DNA of 64,000 nt, from assembly GCF_013410065.1 (NCBI RefSeq), contig NZ_JACCCW010000001.1:2095448-2159447 (forward strand), read 5' to 3'. Position 1 is the stretch's first letter, and the number at the start of each line of letters is the position of its first letter. Shown here in pieces: positions 36,678 to 49,183 of the stretch. This DNA is from Granulicella arctica. GTDB lineage: Bacteria; Acidobacteriota; Terriglobia; Terriglobales; Acidobacteriaceae. Under the pieces are notes generated by a model. It was not told where the DNA came from and ran no database searches. It saw nothing but the letters and a program-made list of their open reading frames with translations. Both the position numbers and the translations under genes were made by a program.

Positions 36678-37145
36678 ATGGACCTGATACTGCATAAACT
36701 TGGTGAACTTGTGCTCGGCTCTGTGCCGACGATGATCCTGTTCATTCTGCTGGTCGCGGCATATGGCCTGTTGGTCCGCCGCCCGCTGGATCGCGTGTTG
36801 GCCGAGCGCCGTGCGCGCACCTCCGGCGCTGTGGAGCAGGCTCGTGGAGCGATCTCCGCTGCCGAGGCTGAAACTGCGGTCTACGAAGGCAAGCTGCGAG
36901 CGGCCAAGGCCGAGATCTTCCAGGCTCGCGATCAAAAGCTGAAGTTGTGGAACGCCGAGCGCGATGCCGCTCTCGATCAGGCTCGCAACGCTACTCAGGA
37001 GCGCGTACGTGCCGCGCGGCAAGAGGTAGAGCAGAGTGTGGCGGGTGCCCGCAAGCAGATTGAGAGCGTCAGTGTGGAGTTGAGCGCGCAGGTGCTGCGG
37101 GCGGTATTGCCTGCTGGCGTCACTTCTTCGGAGGTGGCGCAGTGA
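36678..37145 (+). CDS. atpF': F-type ATP synthase subunit b'
   Basis: 155 aa. One membrane helix (residues ~15-33, VPTMILFILLVAAYGLLV) and a long charged coiled-coil with heptad Ala (RARTSGAVEQARGAISAAEA). Part of the peripheral stalk. It precedes and overlaps a second b-like gene, so the enzyme has a b/b' heterodimer like photosynthetic bacteria. First gene of the operon; subunits a and c, normally upstream, are absent. Confidence 0.88.
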   Translation: MDLILHKLGELVLGSVPTMILFILLVAAYGLLVRRPLDRVLAERRARTSGAVEQARGAISAAEAETAVYEGKLRAAKAEIFQARDQKLKLWNAERDAALDQARNATQERVRAARQEVEQSVAGARKQIESVSVELSAQVLRAVLPAGVTSSEVAQ

Positions 37146-37873
37146 GAAATCTTTCGTTGAAGAGTGTGCTTGCCGGCCTGATGCTGGCCACTGTACTGCT
37201 GGCCCCGGCGAGTCATGCCTTTGCTCTGGGTGCGGCTCTCGGTGGTAGGGCTGCTGTCTCTGATAATGCCAGCACGCCTGAGGCTCAGTCCCCCGACAAG
37301 AATGCTTCGGAAGAAGACGAGAACGAGGCTTATCGCAAGTCGTCTGCGGTTCGTGCTCTGGGCGCGAAGCTTGGTCTGAATCCCGATCAGTCGGCGACGG
37401 CGTTTGAGGTGGTCAACTTTGTCATCTTCGCGATCCTCCTCGGCTGGCTCCTGATCAAGACGCTACCCAAGACCTTCCGTAGCCGAAGCAAGGCAATCCA
37501 GAAGAATCTAGTCGACGCACGCACGGCGACCGAAGAGGCAAATGCCCGCCTCGGCAGTGTGGAGGCTCGCCTCGGCAAGCTCGATGGGGAGATTGCCGCG
37601 ATGCGGTCGCAGGCTGAGAAAGACTCCGCGTACGATGAGCAGCAGATCAAGGCCTCGGTCGAGGACGAAAAGCAAAAGATTCTTACGGCCGCAGAGCAGG
37701 AGATTGCCGCGGCAACTGTACATGCGCGCCGTCAGTTACAGCAGTATGCGGCGGAGCTCGCAGTCGAGCAGGCTGCACGCAAGCTTGTCATTACTGCCGA
37801 TACGGATCGCTTGCTCGTACAGGACTTTGCACGGCGCCTCGGTAGTGACGATAGCAAGGGAGGGCGGAACTAA
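37142..37873 (+). CDS. atpF: F-type ATP synthase subunit b with signal-peptide-like N-terminus
   Basis: 243 aa from a GTG overlapping the atpF' stop. Residues 1-27 look like a signal peptide (LSLKSVLAGLMLATVLLAP, then SHAFA). About 60 polar residues follow, then the membrane helix (~89-106, VVNFVIFAILLGWLLI) and the usual coiled-coil stalk (~110-230). A normal b subunit is ~160 aa and starts at the membrane helix. The extra N-terminal part would lie in the periplasm. Confidence 0.88.
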   Translation: MRNLSLKSVLAGLMLATVLLAPASHAFALGAALGGRAAVSDNASTPEAQSPDKNASEEDENEAYRKSSAVRALGAKLGLNPDQSATAFEVVNFVIFAILLGWLLIKTLPKTFRSRSKAIQKNLVDARTATEEANARLGSVEARLGKLDGEIAAMRSQAEKDSAYDEQQIKASVEDEKQKILTAAEQEIAAATVHARRQLQQYAAELAVEQAARKLVITADTDRLLVQDFARRLGSDDSKGGRN

Positions 37874-38412
37874 TGGCCGTATTTGCTCCTCGCTACGCTC
37901 ATGCGTTTGCTGAAGTAGTAGCCTCAAAGCGCCTCGATGTTGTAGCAGCGCAACAGCAGTTGCGGGACTTTGCTGGCACGCTCGCGGGCAGTTCAGATTT
38001 GCACGAAGTCCTTTTGAATCCGTCGATCGCCGAAGAGCAGAAGCTCAAGGTGCTCGATGCGATCGCCAGCCGCATTGGCATGTTCCGCGAGGTGCGGAAC
38101 TTCATCGCCGTCATCATGGACCATCACCGCCTCGCTGCGCTGGACGAGATTCTGGCGGAGTATGCTCTGGTGGCCGACGAGGGTTCGGGTATCGCAGAAG
38201 CGGAGATCACCAGTGCGCTCCCTCTGAATGAAGCGGATCGCGCCGCACTCGAGGCGCAGGTAGCAAAGCTCGCTGGCGGTCGCGTCCGCGCCAGCTATCA
38301 TCAGGATTCGTCGCTGTTGGGCGGTGCTGTCGTGCGGATCGGTTCAACCGTATACGATGGTTCGGTCAGGGCGCAGCTCCAGCAGTTGAAGGAACGGCTG
38401 ATCAGCGCATAA
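37873..38412 (+). CDS. atpH: F-type ATP synthase subunit delta
   Basis: 179 aa, normal length. N-terminal helical bundle beginning RYAHAFAEVVAS, and the C-terminal GGAVVRIGSTVYDGSVRAQLQQL typical of delta. Sits on top of the alpha3beta3 head and joins the peripheral stalk. Start overlaps the atpF stop by one base (TAATG). Confidence 0.95.
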   Translation: MAVFAPRYAHAFAEVVASKRLDVVAAQQQLRDFAGTLAGSSDLHEVLLNPSIAEEQKLKVLDAIASRIGMFREVRNFIAVIMDHHRLAALDEILAEYALVADEGSGIAEAEITSALPLNEADRAALEAQVAKLAGGRVRASYHQDSSLLGGAVVRIGSTVYDGSVRAQLQQLKERLISA

Positions 38413-38448
38413 AAAGTTTTTGCATTCCTATTCAGAAATTCAGCATAA

Positions 38449-40026
<1,578 letters not shown>

Positions 40027-40029
40027 ACC

Positions 40030-42596
<2,567 letters not shown>

Positions 42597-42598
42597 CC

Positions 42599-43033
42599 AT
42601 GGCAGAGACTTCGAACAACTCGGGACAATTGGCGGTCCGGCTGGTCACGCCGGATCGCGTCCTTCTGGACGCGACGGCAGATGCAGTCGAGCTGCCATCC
42701 ATGTCCGGCTATCTCGAGGCGCTCTACGGCGCAGCACCGCTTCTTGCGGAGTTGGGCGCAGGCGAGGTTCGTCTCCACGGAGGCACCTCCGGCGACCAAA
42801 AGTTCTTCGTCGCCTGGGGCTTCGTCGAGGTACTCCCTGAGCGAGTCACCATCCTCGCCGAGACTGCGCTGAAACCTACAGAGATCAACCGCAGTGAGGC
42901 AGAGCAGCAACTTCAGCAGAGCGACAAGCTTTGGACCGAAGCCGGTGACGACGGGCAGAAGTACGACGACGCTAATGCCCTGCGCCGCGAAGCCGAAGAG
43001 AAGCTGGCCTCAGCCGAAGGCAAGAGCGCCTAA
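42599..43033 (+). CDS. atpC: F-type ATP synthase subunit epsilon
   Basis: 144 aa. The N-terminal beta-sandwich includes VRLVTPDRVLLD and GYLEALYGAAPLLAELGAGE, followed by the two-helix C-terminal domain (~95-144). The usual MPGxxG is replaced by MSGYLEA, a modest change. Last gene of the operon. Confidence 0.93.
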   Translation: MAETSNNSGQLAVRLVTPDRVLLDATADAVELPSMSGYLEALYGAAPLLAELGAGEVRLHGGTSGDQKFFVAWGFVEVLPERVTILAETALKPTEINRSEAEQQLQQSDKLWTEAGDDGQKYDDANALRREAEEKLASAEGKSA

Positions 43034-43063
43034 CCGAATCACACTAACCTTGCAATCAAAAGA

Positions 43064-43085
43064 AAACCCGGCTCAGGCCGGGTTT
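43064..43085. terminator. Bidirectional terminator after atpC
   Basis: AAACCCGGC, loop TCAG, GCCGGGTTT, then CTCTTT. Lies between atpC (+) and aroDE (-). Confidence 0.88.
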
Positions 43086-43121
43086 CTCTTTGCAATTAAT
43101 CGAGCGGAGTAACGGGGCTCG

Positions 43122-44723
43122 CTACTTCGTCTTCGCCTTGGCTTTTGGCTTCTCCGCAGGAGCAGGAACCACCGCCGCTTCGGCCTGCTGCTTCAGCGCA
43201 TGCAGCACCACTCGCAGCATCTCCTCCTCTGGAGCCGGCTTGCCCGTCCATATCTCGAACTGCCGCGCCCCTTGCTGCACGAACATCTCCACCCCGGTAA
43301 TGATCGGGATATTCTTCTGCCGCGCCAGCCGTAGTAGAGGAGTCTCCAGCGGGTTGTAGACCAGGTCGAAGACCAGCCTGGCGTTCATATCCTTCGCTTC
43401 GAGCAGCGGAGCTGCCTTCTGCCCTGCCATGCCCACCGAGGTCGCATTGACGATCACGTCGAAGTTCGTCTTGGCCAGCGCATCCTTCTTGATCGTCTTC
43501 GCCCCCGCCTGCCGCGCCAGCTTCTGCGCCGTCTCCGGCGTCCGGTTCAGTATGAACACCTCCGAACCCTTGTCGCGCAGCCCGAAGACCGCTGCCCGCG
43601 CCGCACCGCCCGCTCCCAGCACCAGCACCTTTGCGCCCCGCAACGACAGTCGCTTCTCGAGCGGCCCCACAATCCCCGCCACATCTGTATTGAACCCGTA
43701 CAACTTGCCATCCGGAGCCCGAAGGATCGTATTACAAGCGCCGATCTTGGTAGAAAGAGGATCGGTCTTTTCGAGATGCGCCATAATCTCCTGCTTGAAG
43801 GGCATCGTCACGCTCAACCCCTGGAGCGGGATCTCATGCACCAGCTTCAGCAGGTCAGGTAGCTTGGTCGTCTGAAGCGCAAGATAGACCGCATTCACCG
43901 TCTCGCGGCGAAACGCCGTGTTCAGCATCACCGGCGACAGCGAGCTCTTCACCGGGTTTCCAGCCACTCCATAAACCTTCGTTGCGGCGTCGATATGGTC
44001 GATCCGGTACGTATCGATCAGCGTACGCGCGTCGATCTGCCCTGGTCCCGTCGCTTCGGTCAAGTTCGCGGCGGCAAAGGTAAACGCTCCCCCAGCTCGC
44101 AGCCCCAATACCCGCGAGATGATCCCTGCATCACCCATGGCGATGCCCACGATATTCGTGTGATCACTCATCTTCTCCAGGAAGCGGATCAGCGTCACAT
44201 TGTCGCTCAGCGTCTTGGCCGTCGGGACGATCTTCACGAAGTCCGGCTGGAAGGCTTCAATCCGTGTAAAGACCTTGTCCAGATCCTTCGTCGACTGGAA
44301 GTCATGGTGGCTGACCAGCAGCGCCGCCCCTGCCTCGCGCAGCTTCTGCAACTCACCCTTCTTCAGCGACTCAGCGGACTCGATCTCGAGGTCGAGGATA
44401 TGAAAGCCAACGCCAGCGGCCTTGCTCAGAATCTCGACTTCGGCGGCGACGGCTCCGGCAAACTTCCCGTCATTTGCCGCCCGGCGACAGGTCGCAATGG
44501 CGATAGCGGCCGTATTGTCCGCAAAAAACTGCTTGAACTTCGGCAGCGCAAGGGCCGGCTTTTCGAGATAATCCAGCCGAAACTCAAGAAACGGGGTCTC
44601 TTTGACGACCGCCGTCGCCTTTTCGATCATCTCGGCAGCCGTGGTGCCGACGATTGCAACGCATACTTTACCGATTCGCGAACGGAGAAACTGGGAGGTG
44701 GATGGGTTCACATGTACTCTCAA
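43122..44723 (-). CDS. aroDE: Bifunctional 3-dehydroquinate dehydratase / shikimate dehydrogenase
   Basis: 533 aa, a plant-like fusion. Residues ~20-240 are a type I dehydroquinase with the Schiff-base lysine K164 (FVKIVPTA) and His 139/140 (VSHHDF). Residues ~248-510 are shikimate dehydrogenase with SLSPVMLNTAF, catalytic K310 in VTMPFKQ, NTDVAG, and the NADP loop GAGGAARAAV. It catalyses the two steps between AroB and the shikimate kinase step. The start is a TTG at 44723; a GTG at 44711 is an alternative. A Lys/Ala/Pro-rich tail ends the protein. Confidence 0.95.
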   Translation of the reverse strand: MRVHVNPSTSQFLRSRIGKVCVAIVGTTAAEMIEKATAVVKETPFLEFRLDYLEKPALALPKFKQFFADNTAAIAIATCRRAANDGKFAGAVAAEVEILSKAAGVGFHILDLEIESAESLKKGELQKLREAGAALLVSHHDFQSTKDLDKVFTRIEAFQPDFVKIVPTAKTLSDNVTLIRFLEKMSDHTNIVGIAMGDAGIISRVLGLRAGGAFTFAAANLTEATGPGQIDARTLIDTYRIDHIDAATKVYGVAGNPVKSSLSPVMLNTAFRRETVNAVYLALQTTKLPDLLKLVHEIPLQGLSVTMPFKQEIMAHLEKTDPLSTKIGACNTILRAPDGKLYGFNTDVAGIVGPLEKRLSLRGAKVLVLGAGGAARAAVFGLRDKGSEVFILNRTPETAQKLARQAGAKTIKKDALAKTNFDVIVNATSVGMAGQKAAPLLEAKDMNARLVFDLVYNPLETPLLRLARQKNIPIITGVEMFVQQGARQFEIWTGKPAPEEEMLRVVLHALKQQAEAAVVPAPAEKPKAKAKTK

Positions 44724-44732
44724 AGGACACAG

Positions 44733-44755
44733 GAGCGGTATCGTACCGACCGCTC
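44733..44755. promoter_or_regulatory. Inverted repeat overlapping a putative aroDE promoter
   Basis: GAGCGGT (44733-44739) and ACCGCTC (44749-44755) with a 9-nt spacer. The minus-strand TACGAT, a possible -10 for aroDE, lies inside it. Could be an operator. Confidence 0.3.
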
Positions 44756-44863
44756 GGTCAGGTGCAAATTGTAGCGCAAATATGGAATGCTGAGGTCAAT
44801 CTCTCTGGTCTTAATGCTTGCCCAGCATCACTTTGGCTAAGACGTGCTGCAACCGAAAACGTT

Positions 44864-44895
44864 ACTGGGTAAAGGCGATATAGCTTTTACCCAGT
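44864..44895. repeat. 10-bp inverted repeat upstream of pgeF
   Basis: ACTGGGTAAA (44864-44873) and TTTACCCAGT (44886-44895), perfect, spacer 12 nt. It lies in the 257-nt region between aroDE and pgeF, 86 nt before the pgeF start. It could be an operator or an RNA hairpin; no T-run follows. Confidence 0.55.
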
Positions 44896-44980
44896 TAGTT
44901 TACTGGTGGAATAGATGCGCAGGATCACAGGAAGGAACATCGACAGGCTGTTTCTCTGTGGAAATTGAAAGGGGTCAACG

Positions 44981-45775
44981 TTGGATTGCGTAAGGATTCC
45001 CGGTTGGGAGCGTTTCTCCTGGCTGCGGCACGGCTTTAGTACTCGCGTAGGTGGCGTCTCGACCATCTACGGCGGCCATTCCCTCAACCTCGGCTGGACG
45101 AAGGAGGACGATCCGGTGCTCGTCGCGGAGAACCGCCTCCGTCTCTTGGATGAGATCAGCGGTCTCCCCGGCCAGCGAGCCATCGCCCTCCGCCAGATCC
45201 ATTCGGCGGAGACCCATATCATCCGCAGCAAAGACGGCCCCTTCGAGACCACCGAAGGCCGCGCCATCCTTGAAGGTGACGGCCTCATGACCAGCCTGCC
45301 GAACACCTTCCTCGGCATCCAGACCGCCGACTGCGTCCCTGTCATGCTGTTGGACTCCCAGCGTCACACCGTGGCCGTCTTCCACGCCGGCTGGCGCGGC
45401 ACAGCAGCCGGTATCGTAGAACAGGGCATCGCCATCATGCGGCAGGAGTACCACTCACTCCCCGAAGACCTCTTCGCCGCCGTGGGCCCATCCATCGGCT
45501 CCTGCTGCTACACCGTCGGCGACGAGCTACGCGAAGCCTTCACCGCCCGCTTCTCCTACGCACCCAGCCTCTTCCACGAGAACCGCCTCGACCTCTGGGA
45601 GGCAAACCGCCGCCAGCTCGCCGACTCCGGCATCCCCTCCAACCAAATCGCCGTTGTCGCCGAGTGCACCGGCTGCGCCCGCACCTCCTCCGGCGAGCGG
45701 AAATACTTCTCCCATCGCATCGATCTGGGCATCACCGGTCGCATGATGAGCGTCATCGGAATCGCAGAACCCTAA
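44981..45775 (+). CDS. pgeF: Multicopper-oxidase-fold purine nucleosidase/peptidoglycan editing factor (PgeF, YfiH family)
   Basis: 264 aa. The zinc/copper site residues are H74 (RQIHSAETH), C118 (TADCVPV) and H135 (FHAGWRG). Family members act on adenosine/inosine and have been linked to correcting muropeptide precursors. The TTG start at 44981 is supported by GAAAGGGG 7 nt upstream. Confidence 0.9.
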   Translation: MDCVRIPGWERFSWLRHGFSTRVGGVSTIYGGHSLNLGWTKEDDPVLVAENRLRLLDEISGLPGQRAIALRQIHSAETHIIRSKDGPFETTEGRAILEGDGLMTSLPNTFLGIQTADCVPVMLLDSQRHTVAVFHAGWRGTAAGIVEQGIAIMRQEYHSLPEDLFAAVGPSIGSCCYTVGDELREAFTARFSYAPSLFHENRLDLWEANRRQLADSGIPSNQIAVVAECTGCARTSSGERKYFSHRIDLGITGRMMSVIGIAEP

Positions 45776-45803
45776 ACCACCACTCCCAATCGCTCCCAAA
45801 AAC

Positions 45804-45848
45804 TGTCATCCTGAGCGGAGGCGAAGCCGCAGCCGAAGGACCTGCGGT
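45804..45848. repeat. Dispersed intergenic repeat, copy 1
   Basis: Begins TGTCATCCTGAGCGGAG and ends GCAGCCGAAGGACCTGCGGT, between pgeF and the amidase gene. The same ends recur at 51205-51261. Confidence 0.75.
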
Positions 45849-45869
45849 AGCCCTTGCCGTTGCTAGTTT

Positions 45870-47492
45870 TTACTGCGGAGCCCCATCCGTATTCAGCACC
45901 GGAATCCGCCGGTTATGCGTAGCCTGCTCATACGCAAACCCATACCCCAACAGATCACCATCCCGCCACCGCGCCGCGGAGATCTCGATCCCAAACGGAA
46001 TCCCATTTGCATAGAATCCTCCCGGCAGCACGATCGCCGGAACCCCAATGCGGTTCACCCATCCAGTCGCACTATGCGGACCCCGGCTCCGAGGCGCACC
46101 CGGCTTCGGCGTCTCATCGTTAGGAGGCATCTGCAACGCCGGATAGACAAACCCGTCCAGGTGAAACTGCGCCAACGCAGCATCGTACTGATCCAGAGCC
46201 CTCTGCTGCGGAGCAAAAAACGTAGCATCCCGCGCCGGATCGCCCTCAAGCGTTCGTTGCGGAACAGCATTCGTCCCACCCTCTCCAAGCAGCATCGCAG
46301 GAATCTCCACCCCGGTAACAGCCTTGAACTGTGCCGGAGTCTTGTACAGCGCAGGCCCAAACTCCCGCAGATAAGCCAGCATCCCCTCGGCGCGATACGG
46401 ATGCGTATCGATTGCCGCCACCATCTTCGGAAACTCCGCCGAAAGCATCCGATCATCCAGCACAATCGTCGCTCCCGCCGCCCGCATCTGATCAAGTGCC
46501 TTCAAAAACGCCGCCCGTGTCTCCGCAGCCATCAGTGGATTCTCATCCTGATCCGCGGCAGCCGGGTTCAAAATAAACGCCGGAACCCCAAACCGTTTCC
46601 CCTTCAGAGCCCCCCGTTTCAGATAAGCGGTATATGGTCTTCGCTGGGCCTTCTTGCGACTGCCTGCCGTCCGAAAGTCCTGCGGATCCTCACCCGCCAT
46701 CACATCCAGTGCGATGGCGGCGTCGGTCACATCCCGCGCCAGAGGCCCGGTGTTATCCAGCAGCCAGTTAAGCGGAGCAATCCCCGCAATACTTACCAGC
46801 CCTCGAGTCGGCAGCATCCCCACCAGCGAGTCTGCCGACGAAGGAATCCGCACCGAGTTCGCCGTATCCGTTCCCTGGCCGAACACCGCCATATTCACCG
46901 CAACCGCCGTAGCCGTTCCGCCCGACGACCCACCCGGCGAGTAGCGCACGTTGTAAGCATTTCCCGTCCGTCCCCCCGCCGAGCTGAAGTTCGTATCGCT
47001 CGCCGCAAAGTCCGGCATATTCGTATGTCCCAGCAGGATCGCCCCTGCCTCCCGGAACCGTTTGACGACCGTAGCATCCGTCGTCGGGACGAACTCCTTG
47101 CCCGGTATGTTGAACTGCCCCCAGCCATCGCTCGTCACGATGCCCGCAATACATGTGTTGTCCTTGATGAGGATCGGCACGCCCCACAGCGCCCCGTGCC
47201 TCCCCTTACCTGCATCCTCGCGCGCCGCCGCTGCCAGAGCTCCCGCTGCATCTACATGCACCACGGGCTTGTACGTTGGGTTATAGCGAGCGATCCGGTC
47301 GAGATACCACTGTGTCACCTGCATCACCGTATACCGGTGTGCCGCATACAGCGCATGAAGCCGAGGAACATCGATCTCCATCAGGTCGCGATCCATCGAC
47401 GGACGGCTCGACTGCACAGCAGGCTGCGCAAACAGAACTCCGGAAGAAAGAATGCTGGCAACCAGCGTGAGAGCTGCTCGTCTGTGGGGCAC
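45870..47492 (-). CDS. Exported amidase-signature family protein
   Basis: 540 aa with a signal peptide ending near LFAQ (residue ~23). Amidase signature triad: Lys in VPILIKDN, Ser in SPGGSSGG, and the nucleophile Ser in GTDTANSVRIPSS. The last motif normally reads DTGGS, so AN replaces GG next to the nucleophile; I cannot say whether activity is affected. Substrate unknown; exported amidases of this kind act on amino-acid amides or peptides. GTG start with TAAGGAG upstream. Confidence 0.9.
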   Translation of the reverse strand: MPHRRAALTLVASILSSGVLFAQPAVQSSRPSMDRDLMEIDVPRLHALYAAHRYTVMQVTQWYLDRIARYNPTYKPVVHVDAAGALAAAAREDAGKGRHGALWGVPILIKDNTCIAGIVTSDGWGQFNIPGKEFVPTTDATVVKRFREAGAILLGHTNMPDFAASDTNFSSAGGRTGNAYNVRYSPGGSSGGTATAVAVNMAVFGQGTDTANSVRIPSSADSLVGMLPTRGLVSIAGIAPLNWLLDNTGPLARDVTDAAIALDVMAGEDPQDFRTAGSRKKAQRRPYTAYLKRGALKGKRFGVPAFILNPAAADQDENPLMAAETRAAFLKALDQMRAAGATIVLDDRMLSAEFPKMVAAIDTHPYRAEGMLAYLREFGPALYKTPAQFKAVTGVEIPAMLLGEGGTNAVPQRTLEGDPARDATFFAPQQRALDQYDAALAQFHLDGFVYPALQMPPNDETPKPGAPRSRGPHSATGWVNRIGVPAIVLPGGFYANGIPFGIEISAARWRDGDLLGYGFAYEQATHNRRIPVLNTDGAPQ

Positions 47493-47542
47493 AGGGCTCC
47501 TTAGGGTCGGAATCGTGTCACAGGAACGGAGAAGCCTGCGAG

Positions 47543-47884
47543 TTACATCGCCGGTGGATGATGCGGATCGATGGGCTGCGTCACAGTGTGTGACTTCCCC
47601 TTCACTTCCTTCGGGTTGACCGAGTCGCGAAGCTCCTTGGACGGCTTGAAGAAGGGAACCCGCTTCGCCGGCACCTCGACCTTGTCGCCGGTCTTCGGAT
47701 TGCGCCCGGTACGGGCCTTGCGCTGCCGTGTGCGGAAGCTGCCGAAGCCGCGAATCTCGATCTTGTCGCCAGACTTCAGCGCGCCGATCACGGAATCGAA
47801 GAGTGTGTCGACGATGACTTCGCCATCGCGGCGCGTAAGGTCGCCGAGCGAGGTCACTCTATCGACGAGATCTGCTTTGGTCAT
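47543..47884 (-). CDS. HU/IHF-type DNA-binding protein
   Basis: 113 aa from the ATG at 47884, with AGGGGAG upstream. Starts MTKADLVDRVTSLGDLTRRD, and contains the DNA-bending arm GFGSFRTRQRKARTGRNP and VPFFKPSKELRD. The last ~20 residues are a His/Pro-rich tail not found in standard HU. The frame is open to 47929. Nucleoid-associated; IHF-like by the arm sequence. Confidence 0.94.
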   Translation of the reverse strand: MTKADLVDRVTSLGDLTRRDGEVIVDTLFDSVIGALKSGDKIEIRGFGSFRTRQRKARTGRNPKTGDKVEVPAKRVPFFKPSKELRDSVNPKEVKGKSHTVTQPIDPHHPPAM

Positions 47885-48002
47885 GAACAATGCTCCCCTG
47901 GGAGGTGAGGATGGCCGTCGGTGGCCCACCGGAATCTAAACACGATTGTAATGTGATGCACGCCAATCCGAAGCCGACGCGCCAAAATTGTTGTAAACAC
48001 TC

Positions 48003-48968
48003 CTACTTCCACAGAAAATAGAACCCCGGAGCATGCTCCAGCAGCTTGCCGGGGTTCGGAAACAGGTCCTCCCCGCCCGAAAGCAGCATCGAGAGCAGGC
48101 CACGCTCCTCCTTTGCCGGACTCACAACCGTCGGCTCGCCCGAGATGCCCACCTCCTTCGCCGTATCCATCAATGCCACGCGCAGACCGCCCTCCTTGTC
48201 GATCAGACCAAGCGGTAGTGCCTGCTGCCCGGTCCACACCTGACCCGTCGCCAGCGGCTTGATCTTGTCCTCCGTCGTATGCCGCCCTACCGCCACGTCA
48301 TGGACGAACTGGCTATACATGTTGTCTACCAGCGACTGGAAGTACGCCTGCTCCTTTGGCGTCATATCTCGCGACGGATCACCCGCCGTCTTCAACTCCC
48401 CCGCATGAATATCCACGCTCTTCAGCTTCGCCCACCGCATCAAGTCGCCGTAGTTAGTCCACTCCATCACCACCCCAATCGACCCCACCACCGACGCCTG
48501 GTTCGCATAGACCCGGTCGCACGCCGAGGCAATGTAGTACGCTCCCGAGGCTCCCACCGAGTCGACTGACGCCACAATCTTCGTATGCTTCTCCTGCCGC
48601 AGCCGCTCGATCTCGTGATAAATCTCCTGCGAAGGCGACGCAGCCCCGCCAGGGGAATCGATATGCAGAATAATCGCCTTCACCGAGTCGTCATCGGCAT
48701 ACGCACGTAGCTGCGCATCGATCTTATCTGCCGTCAGGATCATCCCAGTCACGTCGATCACCGCGATCTCGTCCGAACCGAACGGGCTCCATCCGGACGA
48801 CCGCGTCGTCCCCCAGATAATGCCCGTCAGCACCAGCGCAATCACCGCGAACGACCCGCCAATCGTGCCGATATAAAACCAGGCGGACCTGCGGCGAGGC
48901 GGCACGTACGGAGCCGGATAGCTCGGTGCAACATAGGGCGGTGGAGGTGGCGAAACATCTTCCGGCAT
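48003..48968 (-). CDS. sppA: Signal peptide peptidase SppA, 36-kDa type
   Basis: 321 aa. Pro/Tyr-rich cytoplasmic N-terminus (~1-28), one membrane helix (~30-52), then the S49 protease domain with nucleophile S141 (DSVGASGAYYIA) and base K193 (ELKTAGDPSR). ILHIDSPGG marks the oxyanion region. Digests leftover signal peptides in the membrane. TAGACT lies 6 nt before the ATG. Confidence 0.95.
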   Translation of the reverse strand: MPEDVSPPPPPYVAPSYPAPYVPPRRRSAWFYIGTIGGSFAVIALVLTGIIWGTTRSSGWSPFGSDEIAVIDVTGMILTADKIDAQLRAYADDDSVKAIILHIDSPGGAASPSQEIYHEIERLRQEKHTKIVASVDSVGASGAYYIASACDRVYANQASVVGSIGVVMEWTNYGDLMRWAKLKSVDIHAGELKTAGDPSRDMTPKEQAYFQSLVDNMYSQFVHDVAVGRHTTEDKIKPLATGQVWTGQQALPLGLIDKEGGLRVALMDTAKEVGISGEPTVVSPAKEERGLLSMLLSGGEDLFPNPGKLLEHAPGFYFLWK

Positions 48969-48974
48969 GGCAGG

Positions 48975-48980
48975 AGTCTA
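48975..48980 (-). promoter_or_regulatory. -10-like hexamer for sppA
   Basis: TAGACT on the minus strand, 6 nt before the ATG at 48968. Confidence 0.4.
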
Positions 48981-49183
48981 TCAGGGCCGCGACGATCAAG
49001 CTCCAGACGAAATCATTTTGCCGATAGGAGAAGTTTTTCGCGGCTAATTCCCCCTCTCAGTCGTCTATATCTGGATTGTCCTCTCAGATTGCGACTTCGG
49101 CGCTGGCCGATCATCCAATCCTTGACGTATGATTATGTGCGGTCTAGGGACAATTTACCCAGGATTAAAGGTTTAGGCACGTC

